Shown: positions 33,428 through 43,882, counted from the first letter of the stretch. The stretch is 52,707 bases of DNA from Rhodospirillaceae bacterium (GCA_009772935.1 WOUR01000035.1:1-52707), one strand, 5' to 3'. Numbers and translations are program-made. The notes: a model not told the origin generated them from the letters alone.

Positions 33428-33628
33428 CAGGCCGTCGAAAACGCCGCGGTGATGGCCAATAAGCGAAACAAACAAAATAAACGAAACAACTGAAACGAAT
33501 GCCGCGCCCCCTGAATTTCGGGGCCTGGTGGCCGTGGACGCAATAATATTGCTCGCCGGAGCTTCTAGGCGGCCTGATTCGACTGCGAGCCAGGTTCTTT
33601 CTCTCCGTTGCCGGCGTAAACTTGGGTT
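33428..33628. other. Intergenic region with an A-rich, T-poor tract
   Basis: About 200 nt between hpxZ and a 2-hydroxyacid dehydrogenase gene. Positions 33458-33500 are A-rich with repeated CGAAACAA/AACAAA words and almost no T, sharply different from the surrounding GC-rich sequence. Next comes a weak hairpin GCCCC/GGGGC (33506-33524) that may end the hpxZ operon. I see no convincing promoter; a sigma-70-like AATAAT/ATTGC patch near 33541 is only suggestive. Confidence 0.5.
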
Positions 33629-34609
33629 ATGGACAAGCTTCTCCTCACCCACGCCCCGCTCGCGCGGCGGCAGTACTACGGATCCCGGGCCCTCGCACGG
33701 TTGCAGGAGTTGGTCGAGGTCGTGCTGCACGAGGGCGAGGCGCCGCTCGATCCGCAGGGCGTGATCGGGATGGCGCGCGGCGTCGATTTCATCGTCGCCG
33801 ACCGGGCCACGGCGATACCGGCCGTGGTCTTCGAGAGTCTGCCGGGGCTGCGCGCGGTGATGCGCAGCGCCATCGACATCCGCAACATCGATGTCGCCGC
33901 TGCGAGCAAGGCGGGCGTGCTGGTGACTCACGCCGAGGCGGGGTTCGTCCCATCGGTGGTCGAACTCACGCTGGGATTCCTGGTCGATCTCTCGCGAGGC
34001 GTCACGCGGGCGACGACGGCGTATCATGACGGGGCGAAGCCCGAGATCAGGATCGGCCGGCAGCTCGGTGGCTCGACCGTCGGCCTCATCGGCTACGGCC
34101 GCATCTCGCGCGCGCTGGCTCCGGTACTGGCCCAACTCGGCATGACCGTGCTGGTGTCCGATCCCTACGCGCAGGTCGACGATCCGCGCTTCGTGAAGCT
34201 GCCGATGGAGGACCTGCTGAACAGGGCCGACTACGTGATCTGCCTCGCCATCGCCAACGAGGAGACCGAGAACCTGCTCGATGCCGCAGCCTTCGCGCGC
34301 ATGAAGCCCGACGCCTTCTTCATCAACATGTCGCGCGGCAACCTGGTCGACGAGGCGGCGCTCGCGAAGGTCCTGACCGAGGGCCGCATTGCCGGCGCGG
34401 CGATGGATGTCGGGCGCGCACCCGACCAGATGCCGTCGCCCGATCTGGCGCGCCTACCCAACGTCATCGCCACGCCGCACATCGGCGGTCTCACGCCGCC
34501 CGCCAGCGAGAGCCAGGCAATGGATACGGTCCGCCAGGTCGAGGCGCTGGTGAAGGGCGAGGTGCCGGCCGGTGCGGTCAATCTTCCGGGCTGGACGCGC
34601 CGTACCTGA
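33629..34609 (+). CDS. D-isomer-specific 2-hydroxyacid dehydrogenase
   Basis: NAD-dependent reductase of a 2-oxo acid to a D-2-hydroxy acid, 326 aa. The Rossmann motif GLIGYGRISRAL lies near residue 154. Catalytic residues are Arg in NMSRGNLVDE, an acidic residue in the MDVGRAPDQMP segment, and His in TPHIGGLTPP. The substrate domain begins MDKLLLTHAPLARRQYYG. PGLRAVMRSAIDIRNIDV keeps the usual loop but has MRSA instead of the frequent GVG/GAG. The closing segment MDVGRAP lacks the typical DVxxxEP. The substrate is unknown. It is followed closely by a small unknown gene. Confidence 0.87.
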   Translation: MDKLLLTHAPLARRQYYGSRALARLQELVEVVLHEGEAPLDPQGVIGMARGVDFIVADRATAIPAVVFESLPGLRAVMRSAIDIRNIDVAAASKAGVLVTHAEAGFVPSVVELTLGFLVDLSRGVTRATTAYHDGAKPEIRIGRQLGGSTVGLIGYGRISRALAPVLAQLGMTVLVSDPYAQVDDPRFVKLPMEDLLNRADYVICLAIANEETENLLDAAAFARMKPDAFFINMSRGNLVDEAALAKVLTEGRIAGAAMDVGRAPDQMPSPDLARLPNVIATPHIGGLTPPASESQAMDTVRQVEALVKGEVPAGAVNLPGWTRRT

Positions 34610-34622
34610 GGGCGGGGTTGAA

Positions 34623-34835
34623 ATGGCCTGCCGGTGGGCGCATGTGCAATCCATGCTCACCCCGAAGGATCTGATCGCCGTCCATGTCCCGAGCGAGGAT
34701 CTGGGCGACTACAACCTCACCCAGACCGGCTGGTATGCGATGGACGATGGCGGCCACGTCATCCTCGGGCCCTTCGAGAGCCTCGCCCAATGTGACCGCG
34801 CGATCCGCGACCGGCTGCAGCAGCAGAAACTGTGA
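34623..34835 (+). CDS. Small hypothetical protein (about 60-70 aa)
   Basis: A small soluble protein, 70 aa from the ATG at 34623 or 60 aa from the ATG at 34653 (MLTPKDLIAVHVPSEDLGDY). The part after 34653 has regular codon usage and a sensible folded look: DLIAVHVPSEDL, GWYAMDDGGHVILGPFESLAQC and a terminal helix RAIRDRLQQQ. I do not recognise a characterised family. The start at 34623 has a GGGG-rich stretch upstream, while 34653 fits the fold better; the choice is open. It lies 13 nt after the dehydrogenase and is convergent with the next dehydrogenase. Confidence 0.65.
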   Translation: MACRWAHVQSMLTPKDLIAVHVPSEDLGDYNLTQTGWYAMDDGGHVILGPFESLAQCDRAIRDRLQQQKL

Positions 34836-34859
34836 GCCGTCGCGGTCGGGCGCGCCGAC

Positions 34860-35891
34860 TCAGTTGCCGGGACCGCGCTCCATCGAGAAGGGCTGCCAGC
34901 GCTGCAGCTTGGACTTCTCCAGCACCATCGGATTGACGCAGGCGCGCGGCCACTTGCCGCCCAGGACCAACGCCAGTTCGGCGCCGACGCGGCGCTTGCG
35001 GGCGGGATCGAAACGGCTCGAGGCCGAGGCGACGTGCGCGGTCAGGATCACGTTGTCCATCGCCAGCAACGGATTGTTGTGGCCCACGGGCTCGGTCTCG
35101 AGCACGTCGAGGCCGGCGCCGGCGATCCAGCCTTCCTGCAGCGCCTTGATCATGGCCGGTTCGTCGACCGTCGAGCCGCGGCCGGTGTTCACGAACAGCG
35201 CCGTCTTCTTCATCTGGCGGAAATGCTGTTCCCTCATCAGGTGATGGGCGTCCTTGGTGCCGGGCGCATGCATGCTCACAATGTCCGAGCGCTGCAGCAG
35301 CTCTTCGTAGCCGACCGGCTGGACACCGTAATCGGACATCACCAGCTCCTCGATATAGGGATCGTAGGCCAGCATCTGGAAGCCGAACGGCGCGGCGCGC
35401 CTGGCGACGGCGCGGGCGACATGGCCGAACGAGATAAAGCCCAGGGTCATGCCCATCAGGCGGGGGAACTGGTAGAGGTGCGGCCGGGCTTTGGTCCACT
35501 CGCCTTTGCGCACCATCTGGTCCTGCACCACCAGGCGCCGCCAGCTTGCCAGGATCAGGGTCATGGCATGGTCGGCTACTTCCTCGATGAAGGTGTCGGG
35601 CACATTGGTGACTGGGATGCCGAGCTGGGTGGCCGCGTCCACGTCGACCGAATCAACGCCGACGCTGCCCAGCGACACGACTTTCAGCTTCTTGGCCGCC
35701 TCGATCACCTTGGCGGTGATGCGCGGACGGCCCTTGCCGTAGATGGCGTCGGCATCGGCGACCGCCTTGATGAGCTCGGCCTCGTCGCCCGAAACCTCGA
35801 CGATTTCCGCGCCGATGGGGCCGAGCGTCTCCATTTCCAGCGAATGATCGGTCTTTCCCGGTCCCGTCGTCACGATCTTGAAACGCGCCAC
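34860..35891 (-). CDS. D-2-hydroxyacid dehydrogenase family protein with unusual cofactor loop
   Basis: A 343-aa member of the D-2-hydroxyacid dehydrogenase superfamily. Catalytic Arg (VNTGRGSTVDE), Glu (LDVLETEP) and His (TAHVASAS) are in place. The substrate domain has SLGSVGVDSVDVDAATQLGIPVTNVPDTF. The Rossmann loop reads LGFISFGHVARAV: where relatives have GxGxxG, here it is S-F-G-H-V-A, so only the central glycine remains. Cofactor binding may be altered, or the enzyme may bind it in a variant manner. The ATG at 35889-35891 is divergent from the phosphonate monoester hydrolase with 65 nt between starts. Confidence 0.87.
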   Translation of the reverse strand: MARFKIVTTGPGKTDHSLEMETLGPIGAEIVEVSGDEAELIKAVADADAIYGKGRPRITAKVIEAAKKLKVVSLGSVGVDSVDVDAATQLGIPVTNVPDTFIEEVADHAMTLILASWRRLVVQDQMVRKGEWTKARPHLYQFPRLMGMTLGFISFGHVARAVARRAAPFGFQMLAYDPYIEELVMSDYGVQPVGYEELLQRSDIVSMHAPGTKDAHHLMREQHFRQMKKTALFVNTGRGSTVDEPAMIKALQEGWIAGAGLDVLETEPVGHNNPLLAMDNVILTAHVASASSRFDPARKRRVGAELALVLGGKWPRACVNPMVLEKSKLQRWQPFSMERGPGN

Positions 35892-35956
35892 GTGTTGTCT
35901 CCTCCGTCACTTTGGCGGCACTCTATCGCAATCCCGCCGCCGTCCAACCTCGGTGA

Positions 35957-37495
35957 ATGAACATGCCTGCGTCCAAGAATGTCCTGTTGATCGTCGTCGA
36001 CCAGTGGCGCGGGGCGATGTTGCCCAAGCTCGGGGCGGACTATCTGAAGCTGCCCAATCTCGACCGGCTGTGCGCCGAGGGCGTCACCTTCCGCAACCAT
36101 TTCACGCAAGGAGTGCCCTGCGGCCCGGCGCGTGCCAGCCTGCTGACGGGCCAATACATGATGAATCATCGTGCAGTGCAGAACACGATTCCGCTGGCCT
36201 CGCGGTTCACCAATCTGGCGCACGAGCTGCGGCGCGGCGGCTACGATCCCGCGCTGGTCGGCTACACGACGACGACGCCCGATCCGCGCCAGACGGCGCC
36301 CAACGATCCACGCTTTTTCGTCCTGGGCGACATCATGGAGGGCTTTCATCCGGTCGGCGCCTTCGAGAATCGCGACGCCTATTTCGGCTGGGTCGCCAGT
36401 CAGGGGTTCGAATTGCCGAAGACCCGCGAGGACATCTGGCTGCCGAAAGGTGCGCCAGGGGCCGGTGCGACGGGCCGGCCGGCCGTCATTCCCAAGGAGC
36501 TGTCGGACACGGCCTGGTTCACTGAGCGCGGGCTCGATTATCTCCGTGGCCGCAGCGGCAAGCCGTGGTTCCTGCATCTCGGCTACTACCGCCCGCATCC
36601 GCCGTTCATTGCACCCGAGCCCTACAATTCCATGTATCGCCCCGAGGACATGCCGAAGCCGGTGCGCGCGGCGTCGCCTGCGGAAGAAGGCCGGCAGAAC
36701 GCGCTGCTCGACTACTATGTGCGCAACATCAAGCAGGCGAGCTTCTTCCAGGACGGTCAGGCGCTGGGTTCGGACATGACCGAGGCCGAGGTGGCACAGA
36801 TGCGCGCCACCTATTGCGGCCTGATGAGCGAGATCGACGATCACCTTGGCCGCGTGTTCGATTATCTGAAGGAGACGGGCCAGTGGGACGACACGCTGAT
36901 CGTCTTTACCTGCGACCATGGCGAGCAGGGCGGCGATCATTATCTGCTGGGCAAGATCGGCTACTTCGACGAATCCTATCGTATTCCGATGGTCATCCGC
37001 GATCCGCGGGCCGAGGCCGACGGTGCGCGCGGCAGCATCGTCGAGTGCTTCACCGAGACCATAGACACGATGCCCACGCTCCTCGACTGGATGGGGCTGC
37101 CGGTGCCGCGGCAGTGCGACGGCCGTTCCCTGCTGCCCTTCTGCGAGGGCACCGTTCCAGCCGACTGGCGCACCGAGGTCCACTATGAGTTCGACTTCCG
37201 CGACCTGCATTACAGCAAGCCTGAATCGGCGCTGGGCGTGCCGATGGACAAATGCTCGCTCGCCGTCGTTCAGGACGAGAAGTTCAAATACGTGCACTTC
37301 GCCGCCCTGCCGCCGCTCCTGTTCGACCTGGCGAAGGATCCCGGCCAGTTCGTCAACTGCGCCGCCGATCCGGCCTATGCCGCCACGGTCGCCGACTATG
37401 CCCGCAAGATGCTGGACTGGCGGCTGGGTTATGCAGAGCGGACCCTCACCGGCTATCGCGCCACGCCGCAGGGGCTGGAGGTGCGTGCGGCCTGA
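35957..37495 (+). CDS. Phosphonate monoester hydrolase (sulfatase superfamily)
   Basis: A 512-aa alkaline-phosphatase-superfamily enzyme. NVLLIVVDQWRGAMLP with metal-binding Asp15, the VPCGPARASLLTG motif with the formylglycine precursor Cys55, MNHRAVQNTIPL, GYTTTTPDPR, HLGYYRPHPPF, the metal site CDHGEQGGDH (Asp320), and the end KYVHFAALPPLLFDL closely match, from memory, the phosphonate monoester hydrolases of Burkholderia caryophylli (PehA) and Rhizobium leguminosarum. Those cleave phosphonate monoesters and, promiscuously, phosphodiesters and sulfate esters. Cysteine conversion requires a formylglycine-generating or similar enzyme not seen here. No signal peptide is present. Starts at 35957 or 35963 are equally possible. 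Confidence 0.88.
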   Translation: MNMPASKNVLLIVVDQWRGAMLPKLGADYLKLPNLDRLCAEGVTFRNHFTQGVPCGPARASLLTGQYMMNHRAVQNTIPLASRFTNLAHELRRGGYDPALVGYTTTTPDPRQTAPNDPRFFVLGDIMEGFHPVGAFENRDAYFGWVASQGFELPKTREDIWLPKGAPGAGATGRPAVIPKELSDTAWFTERGLDYLRGRSGKPWFLHLGYYRPHPPFIAPEPYNSMYRPEDMPKPVRAASPAEEGRQNALLDYYVRNIKQASFFQDGQALGSDMTEAEVAQMRATYCGLMSEIDDHLGRVFDYLKETGQWDDTLIVFTCDHGEQGGDHYLLGKIGYFDESYRIPMVIRDPRAEADGARGSIVECFTETIDTMPTLLDWMGLPVPRQCDGRSLLPFCEGTVPADWRTEVHYEFDFRDLHYSKPESALGVPMDKCSLAVVQDEKFKYVHFAALPPLLFDLAKDPGQFVNCAADPAYAATVADYARKMLDWRLGYAERTLTGYRATPQGLEVRAA

Positions 37496-37516
37496 GCGGG
37501 CGCTAAGCTCGGCAGC

Positions 37517-38218
37517 ATGAAAGAGGAAACGTACCGCCGTCCTGCCGCGGGGCACCACCCGCCCAATCTCTCGCCGGCCTACAAGTCGACGGTCAGCCGA
37601 TCGCCCTCGAAGCCGGCGATCGTGCTGCCGCAGACACTCTCCGAGATCACCGGGCCGCTGCTGCGCGAAGAGCGGCTCGATGCGGGTGAGCACGATCTCA
37701 CGCGCCAGCGCATGGGCGAGCCCCTGGGAGAGCGCATCATCGTTCACGGCAGGGTGCTCGACGAGGACGGCAGGCCCGTTCCCGAGGCGCTGGTCGAGAT
37801 CTGGCAATGCAACGCGGCCGGCCGCTACCATCATCCCGGCGATCAGCACGATGCACCGCTCGATCCGAATTTCCAGGGCGGCGGCCGGGCGCGCGCCGAT
37901 GCCGATGGCACCTACAAATTCATCACGATCAAGCCCGGCGCCTATCCGTGGGGCAACCATCACAACGCCTGGCGGCCGGCGCATATCCATTTCTCGCTGT
38001 TCGGGCCGGCCTTCGCGACGCGACTGATCACGCAGATGTATTTCCCGCAGGATCCGTTGCTGCCCTTCGACCCCATCTACAATTCAGTGCCCGAAGACGC
38101 ACGGGCCCGCCTGCAGGCGGCTTTCGACATGGAGGCGACGCAACCCGGTTGGGCGCTGGCCTATCGCTTCGACATCGTGCTGCGCGGCCGCAACGCCACG
38201 CCGATGGAGAACCCATGA
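37517..38218 (+). CDS. pcaH: Protocatechuate 3,4-dioxygenase beta subunit
   Basis: Catalytic subunit (233 aa) of the intradiol dioxygenase that opens protocatechuate to 3-carboxy-cis,cis-muconate. All four iron ligands are identifiable: Tyr104 (GRYHHPGDQ), Tyr143 (GAYPW), His156 and His158 (PAHIHF). PQTLSEITGP, VHGRVLDEDGRPVPEALVEIWQCNAAG and LITQMYFPQDPL are beta-subunit landmarks. The stop overlaps the pcaG start (ATGA). The gene begins 21 nt after the phosphonate monoester hydrolase, so the two may be co-transcribed although the pathways are unrelated. Confidence 0.95.
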   Translation: MKEETYRRPAAGHHPPNLSPAYKSTVSRSPSKPAIVLPQTLSEITGPLLREERLDAGEHDLTRQRMGEPLGERIIVHGRVLDEDGRPVPEALVEIWQCNAAGRYHHPGDQHDAPLDPNFQGGGRARADADGTYKFITIKPGAYPWGNHHNAWRPAHIHFSLFGPAFATRLITQMYFPQDPLLPFDPIYNSVPEDARARLQAAFDMEATQPGWALAYRFDIVLRGRNATPMENP

Positions 38219-38778
38219 GCCGCCTGCTGACGCCCTCGCAGACGATCGGTCCGTTCTACTTCGGCACGGTCACCAACGCCTATCGTCAGGATCTGGCGGC
38301 GCAGGGTGTCGCGGGCGAGAGGATCGAGATCGCCCTTACCTTGCACGACGCTGAAGGCGCGATCGTGCCCGACGGTCTGCTCGAGATCTGGCAGGCCAAC
38401 AGCCACGGTCGCTACAACCATCCCGAGGATCGCCGCAACCTGCAGCTCGATGCGGGCTTCGAGGGTTTCGGGCGCGCCTCGACCGACACGATGGGATGCG
38501 CGCGGTTCGGCACGGTGAAGCCCGGCCGCGTGCCGTGGCCGGCGGGCGGCCTCCAGGCGCCGCACATCAACATCTCGGTCTTCGCGCGTGGTGTCCTCAA
38601 TCGCCTCGCGACGCGCCTGTATTTCGATGGCGATCCGGCGCTGGCCGAGGATCCCGTGCTGAAGCTCATCGAGCCGGCGCGCCGCCCCACACTGATCGCG
38701 ACGCGCGATGGTGACGGCGTGTGGCGGCTGCCGATCCATCTGGGCGGTCCGAACGAAACCGTCTTCTTCGACTGCTGA
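38215..38778 (+). CDS. pcaG: Protocatechuate 3,4-dioxygenase alpha subunit
   Basis: Non-catalytic alpha subunit (187 aa) of protocatechuate 3,4-dioxygenase, which shapes the active site together with PcaH. TPSQTIGPFYF opens the chain; VPDGLLEIWQANSHGRYNHPED, APHINISVFARG and TRLYFDGDPAL follow. The iron-ligand histidine pair of PcaH is PHINIS here, consistent with a subunit that does not bind iron. The start overlaps the pcaH stop. pcaB follows 4 nt downstream. Confidence 0.94.
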   Translation: MSRLLTPSQTIGPFYFGTVTNAYRQDLAAQGVAGERIEIALTLHDAEGAIVPDGLLEIWQANSHGRYNHPEDRRNLQLDAGFEGFGRASTDTMGCARFGTVKPGRVPWPAGGLQAPHINISVFARGVLNRLATRLYFDGDPALAEDPVLKLIEPARRPTLIATRDGDGVWRLPIHLGGPNETVFFDC

Positions 38779-38782
38779 GCTC

Positions 38783-40084
38783 ATGGCCGGTCGTCTCGTC
38801 TCCGCGCTGGGTTCCTCGGCCGCCACGGCCGATTGCTTCTCCGATACGGCGACCTTGCGCCATATGCTGTGCTTCGAGGCGGCGCTCGCCGAAGCAACCG
38901 CGGCTGCCGGCCTGATCCCGAAGCGCGCGGCGTGGGTCATCGTCAAAGCCTGCGATCCGTCCCTCTACGATCCCGCGCAGCTTGCCGCCGCTGCGCGCCG
39001 GACGGCGACGCTCACCGTGCCGGTCGTGAAGGCGCTGACCGAACAAGTCCGTCAACGCGATGCGAAGGCCGCCGACTATGTCCATTGGGGTGCAACCAGC
39101 CAGGACGTGATCGACACGGCGATGGTGCTGCAGCTGGGCGAGGCGCTGCCGCCACTGCTGAAGGCGCTCGACGAGATCGTCTCCGCCTTTGCGCGTCTGG
39201 CGAAGAAGCACCGCATGACGCCGATGCTCGGCCGGACGCTGCTGCAACCCGCCACGCCGCTCGCGCTCGGGCAGAAGATCGCGGGCTGGGCCTCCGACAT
39301 CGACCGCGCGAAGCGGCGGCTCGCGGAGAGTTTCGGGGAGACGCAGGTCGTGCAGTTCGGCGGCGCCTCGGGAAGCCTGACGGCGCTGGGACCCCGAGCC
39401 GAACAGGTGATGACGGTACTGGCGAAGCAGTTGAGGCTCGCGTTGCCGCCGGGACCGTGGTTCACGCAACGGGTCCGCGTCGCGGCGTTTGCGCAGGATT
39501 GCGCGCTGGTTGTCGGGACGCTCGCCAAGGCGTCGCGCGACATCGCCTTGATGATGCAGGCCGAAGTGGGGGAGGCTTCCGAGCCATCCGGCCCCGGCCG
39601 TGGCAGCTCTTCGACCATGCCGCACAAACGCAACCCGGTCAGCGCCGCGCTCGTCCTGTCTGCGGCGACGCGGGCGCCGATGCTGGCCGCGACGATCGTG
39701 GCGGCGATGCCGCAGGAGCACGAGCGCGCGCTGGGCGGCTGGCAGGCCGAATGGCCGACCCTCTCCGCGCTGGTCGAATGCCTGGGATCGGCGGTCGAGG
39801 CGATGGCAGAAGTCGCCTTCGGACTCGTCATCGAGCCCGACGCGCTGCAGGCCAACATGGATGCCGCCGAAGCCGCAGTCCTCGCCGAGCGCGCAACCTT
39901 CCTGCTGGCCCGGAAGATCGGCAAGCACGAGGCTCACGCGCTGGTCGAGAAGGCGCTGGCCAAGGGCGGGTCGTTCGTAGAGGCGCTCGGCAGGCTCGAA
40001 ACGGAACTGGCCGACGAAGCCGCCCTCCTGGGCTACTCCCCGAAGTTCGTCGATCGGCTGCTGGCAGACATCAAACGTAAGTGA
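38783..40084 (+). CDS. pcaB: 3-carboxy-cis,cis-muconate cycloisomerase
   Basis: Aspartase/fumarase-superfamily enzyme, 433 aa, converting 3-carboxy-cis,cis-muconate to 4-carboxymuconolactone, the step after PcaHG. The superfamily signature GSSTMPHKRNP is at 274-284. YVHWGATSQDVIDTAMVLQL (about 99-118) and GRTLLQPATPLALGQKIAGW are typical PcaB regions. The remaining pathway genes (pcaC, pcaD, pcaI/J/F) and the regulator pcaQ are not in the window. The 3' end overlaps convergent greB by 14 nt. Confidence 0.93.
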   Translation: MAGRLVSALGSSAATADCFSDTATLRHMLCFEAALAEATAAAGLIPKRAAWVIVKACDPSLYDPAQLAAAARRTATLTVPVVKALTEQVRQRDAKAADYVHWGATSQDVIDTAMVLQLGEALPPLLKALDEIVSAFARLAKKHRMTPMLGRTLLQPATPLALGQKIAGWASDIDRAKRRLAESFGETQVVQFGGASGSLTALGPRAEQVMTVLAKQLRLALPPGPWFTQRVRVAAFAQDCALVVGTLAKASRDIALMMQAEVGEASEPSGPGRGSSSTMPHKRNPVSAALVLSAATRAPMLAATIVAAMPQEHERALGGWQAEWPTLSALVECLGSAVEAMAEVAFGLVIEPDALQANMDAAEAAVLAERATFLLARKIGKHEAHALVEKALAKGGSFVEALGRLETELADEAALLGYSPKFVDRLLADIKRK

Positions 40085-40622
40085 CCTTCAGGATCTCGAT
40101 CTCTTCCTCTCCGCCAGGCGTGTTCATTCGCACGGCGTCGCCCTCGTGGGCGCGCATCACGGCTCGGGCGATGGGCGAGATCCAGCTCACATGGCCGCGG
40201 CCGGGATCGACCTCGTCGACGCCGACGATCTTGACCGTGCGCTCCTCGTCCCTGGAATTGACGTAGGTGACGGTGGCGCCGAAGAACACCTGGTCGGTCC
40301 TGGGGCGCTTGGCCGGATCCACGACTTCGGAGCGTTCCAGGCGCTTGCTGAGGAAGCGGATACGGCGGTCGATCTCGCGCAGGCGCTTCTTGCCGTAAAG
40401 ATAGTCGCCGTTCTCCGAGCGGTCGCCGTTGGCGGCGGCCCACGACACGACCTGCACGACTTCCGGCCGCTCCTTGCGCATCAGCGTCATCAATTCGTCC
40501 CGCATGCGCTCGAAGCCCTGCGGGGTCATGTAGTTCTTGGCGCCGGCCGGCAATCCCCCGACGTCGTCGGGCAGGTCGTCCTCGTCGCCGTCGTCGCTTT
40601 CCTTGGTGAAGGCCTTGCTCAT
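40071..40622 (-). CDS. greB: Transcription elongation factor GreB
   Basis: A 183-aa GreA/GreB family factor that inserts its coiled coil into the RNA polymerase secondary channel to rescue backtracked complexes. The coiled coil runs about 30-105 (MTPQGFERMRDELMTLM, RLREIDRRIRFLSKRLERSEVVDP) with the acidic tip NGDRSENGDY. The C-terminal FKBP-like domain has FFGATVTYVN, VGVDEVDPGRGHVSWISPIARAVM. The acidic N-terminal extension (KESDDGDEDDLPDD) is longer than usual. The ATG at 40620-40622 is only 30 nt from the divergent ureD start. Confidence 0.9.
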   Translation of the reverse strand: MSKAFTKESDDGDEDDLPDDVGGLPAGAKNYMTPQGFERMRDELMTLMRKERPEVVQVVSWAAANGDRSENGDYLYGKKRLREIDRRIRFLSKRLERSEVVDPAKRPRTDQVFFGATVTYVNSRDEERTVKIVGVDEVDPGRGHVSWISPIARAVMRAHEGDAVRMNTPGGEEEIEILKVTYV

Positions 40623-40652
40623 TTCGATCCTTAATCTATCAAGTCGGGGCCG

Positions 40653-41471
40653 ATGACCACCAGCCTCTCCCCCCGCATGCAGCGCGCCTTCGGCGAAAGC
40701 CGGGTCTCCTTCGACCTGCGGGACGGCAAGACGCGGCTGGGCGACCTCTATCAACGCGATCCCTGCCGGGTTTTGTTCCCCAAGTCCGAGCCGGGCGAAC
40801 CGCCGCAGGCCGTGATGATCACCACCTCGGGCGGGGTGACGGGCGGCGACGCCCTGAAGATGGCGGTCGAGATCGGGCCGGGCGCCGAGGCGGTGGCGAC
40901 CACGCAGGCGGCCGAGAAAATCTACCGGGCGGCGCGCGGCAGCGATCCGTGCACGATCGACGTCGAGGTGCGGGTGGCCGAGGGCGCAACGCTCGACTGG
41001 CTGCCCCAGGAGACCATCGTCTTCGAGGGCGCCCGGTTGAAGCGCCGCACCGTGGCCGAAGTGGTGGAGGGCGGCTCTCTGCTCGCCTGCGAGATGGTGG
41101 TGCTGGGACGCGGTGCCTCGGGCGAGCGCTTCACCTCCGGCCTGCTGCTGGACGCCTGGTCGGTGCGTCGGCCCGGCCGGCTGGTCTGGACGGACACGCT
41201 GCGGGTCGAGGGCGAGACGCCCGACGGCGCCGGTTTCGGCACGGCCAATGCCCTGGCGACCGTGATCGGCGTGTGGGATACGCCGCAGCCGCGCTTCGAG
41301 AAGGCCCGTGCGCTTCTCGAAGCTGCAGAGGAAGTGCGGGCGGGCGTGACGGTGGTGAACGGTATCCTGGTCGCGCGCCTGCTGGGCGAAGCGACGGCGG
41401 TCCGTCACGCGACCATCCGGTTTCTCACCGCGTTTCGCGGCCGCCGCCTGCCGCGCGTTTGGCATGTTTGA
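40653..41471 (+). CDS. ureD: Urease accessory protein UreD (UreH)
   Basis: Urease maturation scaffold of 272 aa. UreD binds apo-urease first and recruits UreF and UreG for nickel delivery. Family landmarks: RDPCRVLFP, VMITTSGGVTGGDALKM (about 53-70), TTQAAEKIYRA, LDWLPQETIVFEGARLKRRTVAEV and ERFTSGLLLDAW. It is the first gene of the urease cluster. Its stop precedes ureA by about 50 nt, and a sigma-54-like element overlaps its last codons. The start ATG at 40653 has no strong Shine-Dalgarno sequence. Confidence 0.94.
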   Translation: MTTSLSPRMQRAFGESRVSFDLRDGKTRLGDLYQRDPCRVLFPKSEPGEPPQAVMITTSGGVTGGDALKMAVEIGPGAEAVATTQAAEKIYRAARGSDPCTIDVEVRVAEGATLDWLPQETIVFEGARLKRRTVAEVVEGGSLLACEMVVLGRGASGERFTSGLLLDAWSVRRPGRLVWTDTLRVEGETPDGAGFGTANALATVIGVWDTPQPRFEKARALLEAAEEVRAGVTVVNGILVARLLGEATAVRHATIRFLTAFRGRRLPRVWHV

Positions 41472-41474
41472 TGC
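41460..41474 (+). promoter_or_regulatory. Candidate sigma-54-type element upstream of ureA
   Basis: TTGGCATGTTTGATGCA, overlapping the ureD stop, keeps GG (41461-41462) and GC (41473-41474) 10 nt apart, TGGCA of the -24 box and TGCA of the -12 box. It differs from consensus at the last base of TGGCAC and the first T of TTGC. The GC-to-ATG distance is 46 nt, nearly equal to that at urtA (49 nt). It is weaker than the other two sites; part of it is constrained as ureD coding sequence. Confidence 0.4.
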
Positions 41475-41520
41475 AGACTTGCTCGCGTTATAGTCGGGCC
41501 GAACAGGCCGGGGGAAACGA

Positions 41521-41823
41521 ATGAATTTGACGCCGCGCGAAAAGGACAAGCTTCTGGTGGCCATGGCCGCCATCGTGGCGCGCCGACGTCTGGAGCGTGG
41601 CGTGAAGCTCAACTATCCCGAAGCCGTAGCGCTGATCACCGACTTCGTCGTCGAGGGCGCGCGCGATGGGCGCTCCGTGGCCGACCTGATGCGCGACGGC
41701 GCGCACGTGATCTCGCGGGCCCAGGTCATGGACGGGATTGCCGACATGCTGGCCGAGATCCAGGTCGAGGCGACCTTTCCCGACGGCACCAAGCTCGTCA
41801 CCGTCCACGCGCCGATTCGCTGA
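41521..41823 (+). CDS. ureA: Urease gamma subunit
   Basis: Small structural subunit of urease, 100 aa, the normal length. [86 protein letters not shown] is textbook UreA when read in sections. The ATG at 41521 follows GGGGGAAACGA. It lies 11 nt before the beta-alpha fusion gene. It stays a separate polypeptide even though the other two subunits are fused. Confidence 0.97.
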   Translation: MNLTPREKDKLLVAMAAIVARRRLERGVKLNYPEAVALITDFVVEGARDGRSVADLMRDGAHVISRAQVMDGIADMLAEIQVEATFPDGTKLVTVHAPIR

Positions 41824-41834
41824 GGAGAGACGCC

Positions 41835-43880
<2,046 letters not shown>

Positions 43881-43882
43881 CC

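Noticed and set aside
33468..33510. A 13-codon ORF encoding a Lys/Asn/Arg-rich peptide in the A-rich tract
   Set aside because: Too short, no ribosome-binding sequence, and its composition follows directly from the A-rich DNA.
35957..37495. Arylsulfatase or choline sulfatase as the primary call
   Set aside because: The whole chain, from NVLLIVVDQWR to KYVHFAALPPLLFDL, follows phosphonate monoester hydrolases; the CGPAR nucleophile context and length of 512 agree. Sulfatase activity is expected only as a side reaction.
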